Positions 1 to 7,086 of a stretch of 8,128 bases of DNA are shown here, piece by piece; the stretch's first letter is position 1, and every line of letters begins with the position of its first letter. The notes below the pieces were generated by a model. That model was not told the origin of the DNA. It made no database searches and saw only the letters and a list, made by a program, of their open reading frames with translations. Source of the stretch: Roseovarius sp. (lineage in GTDB: Bacteria; Pseudomonadota; Alphaproteobacteria; Rhodobacterales; Rhodobacteraceae); the NCBI GenBank assembly GCA_023260815.1, contig JALQUE010000149.1, positions 1 through 8,128 on the forward strand. Reading direction: 5' to 3'. A program made the position numbers and the translations under genes.

Positions 1-462
1 TGGGGGCTGATCTTCGTGGGCGTGATCGCCGCCGTGGGCCTGTGGGACGACATCCGCCAGACGGTGCGCCCCACCCAGACCGCTCTGGCGCAGCAGAACC
101 GGATCGAACTGCCCCGCGCGCCGGACGGTCATTACTACCTGACCGCCGAGATCAATGGCGCGCCCGTCCGCTTCGTCGTCGACACCGGCGCCTCGCAAAT
201 CGTCCTGACCAAATCAGACGCCGCCCGTGCAGGCATCGACACCGCCGCATTGGCCTATATCGGCCGCGCCAACACCGCCAACGGCACCGTGCGCACAGCG
301 CCCGTGCGCCTTGACAGCATCGCCATCGGCCCGATCCGCGACAGTGGCGTGCGCGCCGTGGTCAATGAGGGCGTCATGGACCATTCGCTGCTCGGCATGG
401 AGTACCTTCAAAGATACACCAGCGTCGAGATCGGCGGCGGCAAGCTGGTTCTCACGCGCTGA
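1..462 (+). CDS. Retropepsin-like aspartic protease, TIGR02281 family (5' end missing)
   Basis: The frame is open from the first base (W-G-L-I-F-V...) and ends at TGA 460-462, giving 153 visible residues; the true start lies upstream of the window. A GTG at 16 falls inside a hydrophobic stretch and is probably not the start. Visible residues 1-15 are the end of a membrane segment, followed by a linker. The protease domain starts near residue 35, with the catalytic D-T-G-A-S at 61-65 preceded by hydrophobic residues (F-V-V). The second family hallmark, hydrophobic-hydrophobic-Gly (L-L-G-M), lies near residues 125-128. A single D-T-G motif per chain means it should act as a homodimer, as retropepsins do. 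Anchored in the inner membrane, the catalytic domain would probably face the periplasm. The substrate is unknown. The gene converges on holC and is not part of the pepA or lpt units. Family assignment is confident, physiological role is not. Confidence 0.88.
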   Translation, partial: WGLIFVGVIAAVGLWDDIRQTVRPTQTALAQQNRIELPRAPDGHYYLTAEINGAPVRFVVDTGASQIVLTKSDAARAGIDTAALAYIGRANTANGTVRTAPVRLDSIAIGPIRDSGVRAVVNEGVMDHSLLGMEYLQRYTSVEIGGGKLVLTR

Positions 463-556
463 CGGCAAGCCGCATCGTCCAGTGGCGTCTTCTGGCCTTA
501 AATATCCCGGGGAGCGCGAGGGGCTGGCCCCTCGCATCCGACGAAGCGGGCCGGGA
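463..556. other. Convergent intergenic region between protease gene and holC
   Basis: This 94-base gap separates the two convergent stop codons. It contains the palindrome described separately (516-535), flanked on its left by a short A/T-rich patch (TTAAATAT, 498-505) and a C/G block at 506-512. No open frame, promoter or RNA gene is apparent. Confidence 0.7.
516..535. terminator. Perfect hairpin, possible bidirectional terminator or intergenic repeat
   Basis: GCGAGGGG (516-523) and CCCCTCGC (528-535) form a perfect 8-bp, GC-rich stem around a 4-base loop (CTGG). It lies between two convergent genes, where a shared transcription stop is expected. It is not a textbook intrinsic terminator: no T-run follows on the plus strand, and on the minus strand the T-rich stretch (ATATTTAA) comes only about 10 bases after the stem. 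The whole block (C/G run, A/T patch, palindrome) resembles intergenic palindromes I remember as common after genes in Rhodobacteraceae, so it may be a dispersed repeat as well as a terminator. The structure is seen directly; the function is inferred. Confidence 0.5.
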
Positions 557-1015
557 TCAGGCCTCGGCCTTTTTCTCCCACCGGCCCGACGCCTCGGACC
601 AATATTGCGCGGAACAGCCCGCGGCGGTCAGCGCCTTCCACTGGTCCCGCGCCGTCTGTAGCGCGGCCTCGTCATGTCCGTCAAACACGATACAGACCCG
701 CTCCAGCCTTGTCACCTCGTCAGGGGCCACCGCGGCACCATCCACCGTCATCAGACACACCGCGCCATTGGGTATGTCGTCGGATGTGGTCAGAAGGATC
801 GGCTGGTCCGCCTCATGCGGCCGACCCGCAAGCCCGTGCGGCAGAAACCCCTCGTCGGGGCCCTGCCACAACGTCTCGTCCAGCCATTCCATCCGGGTCG
901 CATCGCGCCCGCGCACGGCCACGCGCCATCCCGCCTGGCGTGCCTTGCCCAGTAGGGTCGGCAGCGTCGCCTCCAGCGGCTGCCGCGTCAGATGATAGAA
1001 AAAGGCGGCCCCCAT
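557..1015 (-). CDS. holC: DNA polymerase III chi subunit HolC
   Basis: The 152-residue product starts at ATG (1015-1013) and ends at TGA (559-557). Chi is an accessory subunit of the clamp-loader complex; with psi it links the replicase to the single-stranded DNA-binding protein SSB at the fork. The N-terminus F-F-Y-H-L opens the first strand of the fold. The family-typical L-D-E-T-L-W lies at 45-50 and F-L-P-H-G-L-A-G at 57-64, matching the pattern in E. coli HolC (DEALW and FVPHNLAG). P-I-L-L-T at 72-76 and the C-I-V-F-D strand at 108-112 complete the core, and R-D-Q-W-K at 123-127 resembles the C-terminal helix. Length is close to E. coli HolC (147). The start overlaps the pepA stop by one base (TGATG), so translation is probably coupled and depends on the pepA transcript. 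The pepA-holC order is the same as in E. coli. No psi subunit gene is visible; it is often not recognisable in alphaproteobacteria. Confidence 0.9.
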   Translation of the reverse strand: MGAAFFYHLTRQPLEATLPTLLGKARQAGWRVAVRGRDATRMEWLDETLWQGPDEGFLPHGLAGRPHEADQPILLTTSDDIPNGAVCLMTVDGAAVAPDEVTRLERVCIVFDGHDEAALQTARDQWKALTAAGCSAQYWSEASGRWEKKAEA

Positions 1016-2490
1016 CAGCCCTGCTCAAACATGTCCGCGACCAACCGGTTGAGCGCCATCACCCCCCATCCCGACGCGCCCTTGGGCGCATAAGGCGTCT
1101 CGGCCTTGACCGAGGCGACCCCCGCGATATCGAGATGGATCCACGGCACGCCGTCCTTGACGAAACGCTGGATGAACTGGGCCGCCGTGATCGACCCCGC
1201 AGGCCGTCCACCGATATTCTTCATATCCGCGATGTCGGATTTCAGCATGTCGTCATAGGCCTGGGCCAGCGGCATGCGCCATGCCGCTTCATCCTCGGCT
1301 TCGGCCGCTTTCAGGAACGCGTTGCACAGGGTGTCGTCATTGGAAAACACACCTGCCTTTTCGTGCCCGAGGGCGATGATCATCGCACCGGTCAGCGTGG
1401 CCAGATCGACGATTCCCGCCGGCTTGAAGTTTTCCTGAGCATACCAAAGCACATCCGCCAGAACCAACCGTCCTTCTGCATCTGTGTTGATCACCTCGAT
1501 CGTATCGCCCTTCATCGACGTGATCACGTCGCCCGGGCGTGTCGCGCGGTCCGAGGGCATGTTCTCGACCAACCCCACAAGACCCACCACATTGGCCTTG
1601 GCCTTGCGTGCGGCAATCGCGTGCATCGCGCCACACACCACGCCTGCGCCGCCCATATCCATGGTCATGTCCTCCATACCGGCAGCGGGCTTGAGACTGA
1701 TGCCGCCGGTGTCGAAGACCACCCCCTTTCCGACCAGCGCCAAAGGTGCCGCCGATTTTGCGCCGCCGCGCCATTCCATGATCGCCAGTTTCGACGGGCT
1801 CGCGCTGCCATGCCCCACAGAAAGAAGCGCCCCCATACCAAGCGTCTGCATGTCGTCTTCTTCCAGCACCGTCACCTTCAGGCCCAGCTTCTCCATCGCC
1901 TTGATGCGATTGGCGAATTCCGTCGTTGTCAGGTGGTTCGCAGGCTCAGTGATCAGATCGCGCGCAAAGATCACGCCTTCGGCGACGGCGGCCATCGGCG
2001 TGAAGGCCGCCTGTGCCTCATCGGGCTTGGAGGTCATGACCCTGACCGCGCCTTCGGCGTCGTTGCCCTTGCCGGTCTTGTGTTCGGTGAACCGATAGCA
2101 ACGCAGCGCCATCCCAAGCGCCAGATCGGCAGGCCGGCGCACCGAACCTGCAAGCACCAGAACCTCGGCTCCGGATTTGGCCCGTGCCAGCGCCACACCT
2201 GCGCGGCGTGTGTCGGCCTGCTTGGCGCCGCGGTCCAGACAAAGCACATCCAGCGCCTCGGCCTGCAGCCCGACGGGCCAGGCCAGAGTGCGCACCTCAC
2301 CCGACGTCACCTTGCCCCATGCCTCGCTGTCGGTCAGACGCTTCAGCGCCCCTTTGGTCAGGCGATTGACCCGGCGCGCCGCGGTATCGAGCTTGCCGTC
2401 CGGTGTCACGATCACAACGATGCGGCCTCCAGCGTCGGCAATTTTGTCGATGTCGGTCTCTTCGAAGGTCACGCATACGGGTGTGGTCAT
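1015..2490 (-). CDS. pepA: Leucyl aminopeptidase PepA (M17 family)
   Basis: This 491-residue cytosolic enzyme removes N-terminal residues, preferentially Leu, from peptides using two divalent metals and acts as a homohexamer. The N-terminal domain (about 1-165) is variable; the catalytic domain follows. All active-site residues are visible with the same spacing as in E. coli PepA: metal ligands K255, D260, D278, D337 and E339, with catalytic K267 and R341. The signature N-T-D-A-E-G-R-L spans 335-342. E-P-A-N-H at 182-186 and the G-G-R-P-A-G-S-I-T block at 427-435 are also typical. Length matches the family (E. coli 503). The ATG at 2490 is supported by an AGGAG 7 bases upstream. It is the first gene of the pepA-holC unit and is divergent from lptF. 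In E. coli PepA also binds DNA in Xer recombination and carAB control; whether this protein does so cannot be told from the sequence. Confidence 0.97.
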   Translation of the reverse strand: MTTPVCVTFEETDIDKIADAGGRIVVIVTPDGKLDTAARRVNRLTKGALKRLTDSEAWGKVTSGEVRTLAWPVGLQAEALDVLCLDRGAKQADTRRAGVALARAKSGAEVLVLAGSVRRPADLALGMALRCYRFTEHKTGKGNDAEGAVRVMTSKPDEAQAAFTPMAAVAEGVIFARDLITEPANHLTTTEFANRIKAMEKLGLKVTVLEEDDMQTLGMGALLSVGHGSASPSKLAIMEWRGGAKSAAPLALVGKGVVFDTGGISLKPAAGMEDMTMDMGGAGVVCGAMHAIAARKAKANVVGLVGLVENMPSDRATRPGDVITSMKGDTIEVINTDAEGRLVLADVLWYAQENFKPAGIVDLATLTGAMIIALGHEKAGVFSNDDTLCNAFLKAAEAEDEAAWRMPLAQAYDDMLKSDIADMKNIGGRPAGSITAAQFIQRFVKDGVPWIHLDIAGVASVKAETPYAPKGASGWGVMALNRLVADMFEQG

Positions 2491-2497
2491 CTGTCAA

Positions 2498-2502
2498 CTC
2501 CT
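2498..2502 (-). promoter_or_regulatory. Ribosome binding site of pepA
   Basis: AGGAG on the minus strand lies 7 bases before the ATG at 2490-2488, which supports that start codon over in-frame alternatives further inside. Confidence 0.75.
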
Positions 2503-2606
2503 GACGTTGGTCTCACCCGAGTCCTAGCGCGACCATGCCCGGTTGACCAGTTAGCAGTTTTCCCGCCGGTTCAATTCCGATAGGTTTCCGCAAAGTGCAG
2601 CTTTTT

Positions 2607-2613
2607 GGGGGGA
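2607..2613 (+). promoter_or_regulatory. G-rich ribosome binding site deciding the lptF start
   Basis: The run GGGGGGA ends 3 bases before the GTG at 2617. It is an imperfect Shine-Dalgarno, but it favours GTG 2617 over the in-frame TTG at 2605, which would itself overlap this run. An out-of-frame ATG at 2613 does not give a recognisable protein. Confidence 0.5.
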
Positions 2614-2616
2614 TGC

Positions 2617-3780
2617 GTGACCAGATTCGACAGATACATGCTGTCGCAATTCATGGTTCTGTTCGGTTTTTTTGCGCTGGTTCTGGTTTCCATATTCTGG
2701 ATCAACAAGGCCGTGCGCATGTTCGACCGTCTGATCGGTGATGGGCAGCCTGCCTGGGTGTTTCTCGAATTCACCGCGCTGACGCTTCCGGGCGTTATCG
2801 GCGTGGTTTTGCCGATCGCCGCCTTCGCCGCAACCGTCTATGTGACCAACAGGCTCAGCACCGAAAGCGAACTGACCGTGGTGCAGGCGACGGGCTATTC
2901 GTCATGGCGGCTGATGCGTCCTGTACTGGTCTTCGGAACGTTGATCGCAGTGATGATGTCATTGCTCACGCATGTCCTTATCCCGGAAAGTCTCAGCCAG
3001 TTGCGGCTGCGGCAGGACGAGGTCAGTCAGAACATCACCGCCAAACTTCTGACCGAGGGCGAATTTCTGCACCCGGCGCCCGGCATGACCTTCTATATCC
3101 GCGAAATTACGCCCGACGGCGAATTGCTCAATGTCTTCATGTCCGACAGGCGGGATGACGAAAACCCGGTGACCTACACATCTCAGCGGGCCTATCTGAT
3201 CCAGGATCCCGAGGGTGGCACCAAGCTGCTGATGGTCGATGGGCTTGCGCAGAATGTGCGGCGCGACGGAAACCGGCTGTTCACCACGCATTTCGCCGAT
3301 TTCACCTATGATATCAGCACCCTTGTTGCGTCCGATGCCACCAGCTTTGACAAGGTCACGTTTGCCCGGACCATGGACATGATCCGCGACCCGCAAGCCG
3401 TCGCAGAGCGGACGAGTTCAACCGAGTCCCAGGTGATCTATGAACTCAACAGCAGATTCAGCCAACCGCTTGTGTGCATCGTCGCCGCGATGATCGGTTT
3501 CGCGTCATTGTTGCTGGGCAACTTCAGCCGCTTCGGCGTATGGCGACAGATCCTGCTCGCCTTTACACTCCTTGTCCTTGTCAAGCTGGCGGAAAGCAGA
3601 GTGTCCGGCCTCGTGCTCGGAAATGCGGCTTTGTGGCCGCTGATGTATTTTCCGGCGGTCCTGGGCGCGCTGATGACCGCCTGTTTGCTGCATATCTCGA
3701 CGCGCCCCGCCTTTGGCCAAAGACTGCTCAACCGTCTGCGGCGCCGCCCCTTGACCGAGGCAGAGGACAGCGCGGCATGA
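2617..3780 (+). CDS. lptF: LPS export permease subunit LptF
   Basis: LptF pairs with LptG to form the membrane part of the LptB2FG ABC transporter, which extracts LPS from the inner membrane and pushes it into the periplasmic Lpt bridge. From GTG 2617 the protein is 387 residues and begins M-T-R-F-D-R-Y-M-L-S, the usual N-terminus of the family; an in-frame TTG at 2605 would add four unlikely residues. Six membrane segments are visible at about 12-32, 55-78, 101-122, 283-301, 309-328 and 338-360, with the periplasmic beta-jellyroll domain between segments three and four (about 123-275). The cytoplasmic loop S-E-S..E-L-T-V-V-Q-A-T-G at about 81-93 matches the coupling helix that contacts the LptB ATPase. 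The C-terminal tail is basic (R-L-R-R-R). It is first gene of the lptF-lptG-lptD-surA unit and divergent from pepA, a neighbourhood shared with E. coli. LptB and LptC must be encoded elsewhere. Confidence 0.93.
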   Translation: MTRFDRYMLSQFMVLFGFFALVLVSIFWINKAVRMFDRLIGDGQPAWVFLEFTALTLPGVIGVVLPIAAFAATVYVTNRLSTESELTVVQATGYSSWRLMRPVLVFGTLIAVMMSLLTHVLIPESLSQLRLRQDEVSQNITAKLLTEGEFLHPAPGMTFYIREITPDGELLNVFMSDRRDDENPVTYTSQRAYLIQDPEGGTKLLMVDGLAQNVRRDGNRLFTTHFADFTYDISTLVASDATSFDKVTFARTMDMIRDPQAVAERTSSTESQVIYELNSRFSQPLVCIVAAMIGFASLLLGNFSRFGVWRQILLAFTLLVLVKLAESRVSGLVLGNAALWPLMYFPAVLGALMTACLLHISTRPAFGQRLLNRLRRRPLTEAEDSAA

Positions 3781-4868
3781 TTTTGCACTTCTACCTGGCC
3801 AAGCGTTTTCTCTGGACCTTCCTTGCGATTTTCGGGGTATTCGTGATCCTGCTGCTGCTCATTGACCTGATCAAAGAGTTGCAGGATTTTCCCGGCCTGC
3901 CGTTTAGCGACATCATCGAGATCGTGCTTCTCAAGGCGCCCGAGGCAAATTACGAAATCCTCCCGCTGATCGTCATTCTGGCGACAGTGGCGCTTTTCTT
4001 GCGGCTGTCGCGCAATTCGGAATTGGTGGTTGTGCGCGCATCGGGACGGTCCGCGTTGCGGGCTTTGATCGCTCCGCTGGTGGTGGCCGCCCTGATCGGC
4101 GTGGTGTCCATCACGATGCTCAACCCGATCGTGGCGGCGTCGGCCAAGCGGCACAACGACTTCCTGAACTCGTATCTGGGCTGGGGGACCAGCATTCTGG
4201 CGATCGCCCCGGAAGGACTGTGGCTGCGTCAGGGCAGTGATACGGGGCAAACGGTGATCCATGCAGAACGCGCAAGTTCGGACGTCAGCACGCTGTACAG
4301 CGCCACGTTCATCGCCTTCGATCTGGATGGAACGCCGCTCAGCCGCATGACCGCCAACAGCGCAGAGCTTGGCGACGGCGAATGGCGACTGACCACTGTA
4401 AAGCTCTGGGATCTGTCAAGCGGGATCAACCCGGAAAACACGGCCCAGCAACTCGACACTCTTTCCGTGCCCTCGGCTTTGACGCAGGATCGGATCATCG
4501 ACAGTTTCGGCAAGCCGCAATACATCTCGATCTGGAACCTTCCAAAATTCATCGAACAGCTTGAAGAGGCAGGTTTTTCCGCGCGCCGCTATACCGTGTG
4601 GTTACAGATGGAACTGGCGCGTCCGCTGTTCCTTGTTGCGCTGGTCATGGCGGCCGCGGCCTTCACCATGCGCCATTCGCGGCTTCATAATACCGGCACC
4701 TCGGTTTTGACCGCGATCATGTTGGGTTTCGGATTGCATTACATCCGCAATTTCGCGCAGATTCTGGGTGAAAACGGCCAAATCCCCGTCATGCTGGCCG
4801 CATGGGCGCCCCCGGTGGCCGCATTCCTTCTGGCGCTTGGCATTCTTCTACATATGGAGGAAGGATGA
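3777..4868 (+). CDS. lptG: LPS export permease subunit LptG
   Basis: The second transmembrane subunit of the LptB2FG extractor, 363 residues from ATG 3777, which overlaps the lptF stop (ATGA 3777-3780). The same frame is open well upstream to 3474, but only this start gives the conserved N-terminus (M-I-L-H-F-Y-L-A-K-R-F-L) and it has an AGAGGA 9 bases before it. Membrane segments lie at about 12-32, 60-78, 95-118, 279-297, 308-330 and 336-358, with the periplasmic jellyroll in between (about 125-265). R-N-S-E-L-V-V-V-R-A-S-G at 79-90 is the LptB-contacting coupling helix, close to the E. coli form (RSELVVMQASG). K33, just after the first membrane segment, corresponds by position to the LPS-contacting K34 of E. 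coli LptG; this alignment is by eye. LptF and LptG act in a 1:1 ratio, which the start-stop overlap would help maintain. Confidence 0.93.
   Translation: MILHFYLAKRFLWTFLAIFGVFVILLLLIDLIKELQDFPGLPFSDIIEIVLLKAPEANYEILPLIVILATVALFLRLSRNSELVVVRASGRSALRALIAPLVVAALIGVVSITMLNPIVAASAKRHNDFLNSYLGWGTSILAIAPEGLWLRQGSDTGQTVIHAERASSDVSTLYSATFIAFDLDGTPLSRMTANSAELGDGEWRLTTVKLWDLSSGINPENTAQQLDTLSVPSALTQDRIIDSFGKPQYISIWNLPKFIEQLEEAGFSARRYTVWLQMELARPLFLVALVMAAAAFTMRHSRLHNTGTSVLTAIMLGFGLHYIRNFAQILGENGQIPVMLAAWAPPVAAFLLALGILLHMEEG
4856..4864 (+). promoter_or_regulatory. Strong ribosome binding site of lptD inside the lptG 3' end
   Basis: GGAGGAAGG lies directly before the ATG at 4865, within the last codons of lptG. 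The GGAGG core is 4 bases from ATG 4865 and 13 bases from the next in-frame ATG (4874), which favours 4865. The site allows lptD to be initiated independently as well as by coupling. Confidence 0.7.
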
Positions 4869-7081
4869 CCCGAATGCTGCGTGCCATTGTCGTCAGTTTT
4901 GCACTTGGCCTGGTGCCGGGCCTGGTGCCGGTCACAGCCACCGCACAGGATGGACTCGACGCACAACAAAGCACAGAACCGCAGCAGGGCGCGATCCTGC
5001 TGGCCGATGACGTGCGGCTGATGGCCGATGACCGGCTGGTGGCCTCGGGCAATGTCGAGGCGATGTATGGCGATCAACGGCTACAGGCCAAGTCCATCAC
5101 CTATGACCAGAAAACCGACACGCTGATGATCGAAGGGCCGATCATCCTGCAGCAAGGCGACAGCACACTGGTTTTGGCGGATGACGCAGAACTGGACCGC
5201 GAAATGCGCAACGGGTTGCTGACCGGCGCGCGTGTCGTTCTGCAAAATGAAGTGCAATTGGCCGCCAATGCAATGGTCTCGGTCGAGGGGCGGTATTCGC
5301 AGCTTTACAAGACTGCCGTGACATCGTGCCGGATCTGCGAAACAGGGCGACCGCCGCTTTGGCAGATCCGCGCCCGAAAGGTTGTCCATGACCGGCAAGA
5401 GCGCCAACTTTATTTTTCGAACGCGCAACTTCGTGTGCTTGATGTCCCCGTGTTTTACCTGCCGCGCCTGCGCCTGCCGGACCCGTCTTTGGAACGTGCG
5501 ACCGGCTTTTTGCTGCCCTCGTTCGTCAACTCGACACTGATCGGCACAGGGCTCAAACTGCCGTATTTCATCCGGCTCGGCGACCACCGCGACCTGACAC
5601 TGACGCCCTTCCTGACCACAAAGACCCGCACGCTGGAAATGCGATACAGACAAGCCTTTCGCAACGGCAATGTATTGATCCGCGGCGCCGTCACGGATGA
5701 CGAATTCGGGGTTGATCCGACGCGCGGGTATCTCATCGCCGGCGGTCAGTTCACTCTAGAACGGGATTTCTTGCTGACATTCGATATCGAAGTGGCAAGC
5801 GACGACACTTACCTTTTCGATTACGGCTATTCCTACAAGGACTGGCTGGACAGCGAGATCGCCATAGAACGCGCCCGGCGCGATGAATACATGCGCGGCG
5901 CCCTGACCTATTACCATTCACAGCGTTTCGGGCAATCCAACGCGACCCTGCCCACCATCGTCGGCAATGCGGAATACGAAAAACGCATTTATCCAGAACG
6001 CCTTGGCGGTGAATTGCGGCTCGGCGCGCAGGCCCACGGCCATTATCGCTCATCCGACCTGCGCACCGATGGCATAGACCTTGATCCATGGGCCGATGGC
6101 CGCGACATCATGCGCTTCACCGCCAGTGCCGACTGGTTGCGAAGCTGGGCGCTGCCCTCGGGCGTTCTGGCAGAAGCTCAGGCCGGACTGGCCGTCGACA
6201 CCTTTCAAGTCACACAAGGCGGCGGGCTTGGCGTCTCTTCGGCAACCGAGGTCACACCATCGACGTCGGTGAAACTGCGCTGGCCCCTCGTCAAGACTTC
6301 AAGCGAGGGTGTCACGCAAGTCATCGAACCCGTGGCTCAACTTGCTTGGGTGGGCGGCTCCAACCCTCTGATACCAAATGACGAAAGCACGCGGATCGAA
6401 TTTGACGAAGGCAACCTGTTCAGCCTGTCGCGCTACCCGGCCCCCGACCGCCGCGAACGCGGCCTGAATGCCGCCTACGGGGTGCAATGGACGCGGCTCG
6501 ACCCCGACGGCTGGCAAACGTCCCTGGCGCTTGGGCAGGTTTTCCGCGACGAGCGCGAGATAGATTCAAACGGCGTCCCTTCCCTGACCGAAAGCTCCGG
6601 CCTTCAGGACAGATTCTCGGATATCTTGGTGGCCGGCCAGTACAAGACGGATAACGGTCTGACCCTGACAGCCAGGGGATTGTTCGACGACGGTTTCGCC
6701 ACGACCAAGGCCGAAGCCCGCGCCAGTTGGTATACGGCGCGTACGGGTATTGCCGCCACATATATCTGGCAGCGCAGCGATCTCGCCGAACAACGTCCCG
6801 ACAATGTCTCGGAATGGAGCCTCAGCGGCAGCTACAGGTTTGGACGCCACTGGACCGGCACAGTCAGCACACGCTACGACGTGGCGCGCGATTTTCATGT
6901 CAATAGCGGTCTTGGCGTGAAATACACCAACGAATGTGTGGAATTGTCGGTTAATGCCTCGCGTTGGTATAGCACTTCGACTAATCTGCAAGAGACAACC
7001 GATATCACGTTCACAGTTGCGCTGCTGGGCTTTACAACAAAGGCCGAGGATAACAGCTACACGCGAACATGCAAAAACTAG
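4865..7081 (+). CDS. lptD: LPS-assembly protein LptD (outer-membrane translocon)
   Basis: LptD is the outer-membrane beta-barrel that, plugged by LptE, inserts LPS into the outer leaflet. The 738-residue protein starts at ATG 4865, overlapping the lptG stop (ATGA 4865-4868). Residues 1-27 form a signal peptide with a likely cut after A-T-A (27/28). The N-terminal periplasmic OstA/LptA-like jellyroll, which docks to the LptA bridge, covers about 43-200 and shows repeated strands such as L-A-D-D-V-R-L / M-A-D-D-R-L. The barrel domain runs from about 215 to the end, with alternating aromatic strands and I-E-P-V-A-Q at 487-492. There are only four cysteines: C155 and C158 (C-R-I-C) at the end of the jellyroll, C691 in the last strands, and C736 two residues from the end. 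E. coli LptD (784 residues) likewise has two N-terminal and two C-terminal cysteines joined by interdomain disulfides. The C-terminus ends T-R-T-C-K-N rather than with an aromatic residue. A shorter start at ATG 4874 is possible. Confidence 0.95.
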   Translation: MTRMLRAIVVSFALGLVPGLVPVTATAQDGLDAQQSTEPQQGAILLADDVRLMADDRLVASGNVEAMYGDQRLQAKSITYDQKTDTLMIEGPIILQQGDSTLVLADDAELDREMRNGLLTGARVVLQNEVQLAANAMVSVEGRYSQLYKTAVTSCRICETGRPPLWQIRARKVVHDRQERQLYFSNAQLRVLDVPVFYLPRLRLPDPSLERATGFLLPSFVNSTLIGTGLKLPYFIRLGDHRDLTLTPFLTTKTRTLEMRYRQAFRNGNVLIRGAVTDDEFGVDPTRGYLIAGGQFTLERDFLLTFDIEVASDDTYLFDYGYSYKDWLDSEIAIERARRDEYMRGALTYYHSQRFGQSNATLPTIVGNAEYEKRIYPERLGGELRLGAQAHGHYRSSDLRTDGIDLDPWADGRDIMRFTASADWLRSWALPSGVLAEAQAGLAVDTFQVTQGGGLGVSSATEVTPSTSVKLRWPLVKTSSEGVTQVIEPVAQLAWVGGSNPLIPNDESTRIEFDEGNLFSLSRYPAPDRRERGLNAAYGVQWTRLDPDGWQTSLALGQVFRDEREIDSNGVPSLTESSGLQDRFSDILVAGQYKTDNGLTLTARGLFDDGFATTKAEARASWYTARTGIAATYIWQRSDLAEQRPDNVSEWSLSGSYRFGRHWTGTVSTRYDVARDFHVNSGLGVKYTNECVELSVNASRWYSTSTNLQETTDITFTVALLGFTTKAEDNSYTRTCKN
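4907..4930 (+). repeat. Perfect 12-bp tandem duplication in the lptD signal peptide
   Basis: GGCCTGGTGCCG occurs twice back to back (4907-4918 and 4919-4930), in frame, encoding G-L-V-P twice at residues 15-22 of the hydrophobic core of the LptD signal peptide. Identity at all 12 bases, including the third codon positions, points to a duplication rather than chance. Confidence 0.85.
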
Positions 7082-7086
7082 GCAGT

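Larger units (their letters stand above)
2491..2616. promoter_or_regulatory. Divergent intergenic region with promoters for pepA and lptF
   Basis: These 126 bases separate the outward-facing starts of pepA (minus) and lptF (plus), so both promoters should lie here. A TTGACC at 2543-2548 (plus) and a TTGAAC at 2574-2569 (minus) look like -35 elements, but neither has a convincing -10 at 16-18 bases, so no promoter is called. CCGGTT occurs twice, at 2539-2544 and 2566-2571, without clear meaning. I see no operator-like palindrome or riboswitch. Confidence 0.5.

Noticed and set aside
709..2583. A long open frame (624 codons) on the plus strand, antisense to pepA and holC
   Set aside because: It mirrors the opposite strand of two well-supported genes, its translation is rich in Arg, His and Pro as expected for a GC-rich antisense shadow, and no domain is recognisable. 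pepA has all its active-site residues on the other strand.
2543..2584. Sigma70-like promoter candidates (TTGACC on plus, TTGAAC on minus)
   Set aside because: Each has a fair -35 hexamer but no acceptable -10 at 16-18 bases, so they are mentioned only as part of the intergenic region.
2519..2628. Two GANTC sites (2519-2523 and 2624-2628) that could link lptF expression to CcrM methylation
   Set aside because: Such 5-base sites occur by chance at about this density; two in 110 bases is not evidence of regulation.
3474..3776. An upstream extension of the lptG frame into lptF
   Set aside because: The extension is open only because of base composition; its translation is Arg/Pro-rich without membrane segments, and lptF is clearly coding there in another frame. 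The ATG at 3777 gives the family N-terminus.
3438..4262. A 274-codon minus-strand open frame across lptF/lptG
   Set aside because: It is antisense to two genes with clear membrane topology and conserved motifs, and its low-complexity Gln/Arg/His-rich translation is typical of a shadow frame.
5081..5653. A 190-codon minus-strand open frame inside lptD
   Set aside because: It lies wholly within the LptD coding region, has no recognisable motif and no ribosome site that stands out.
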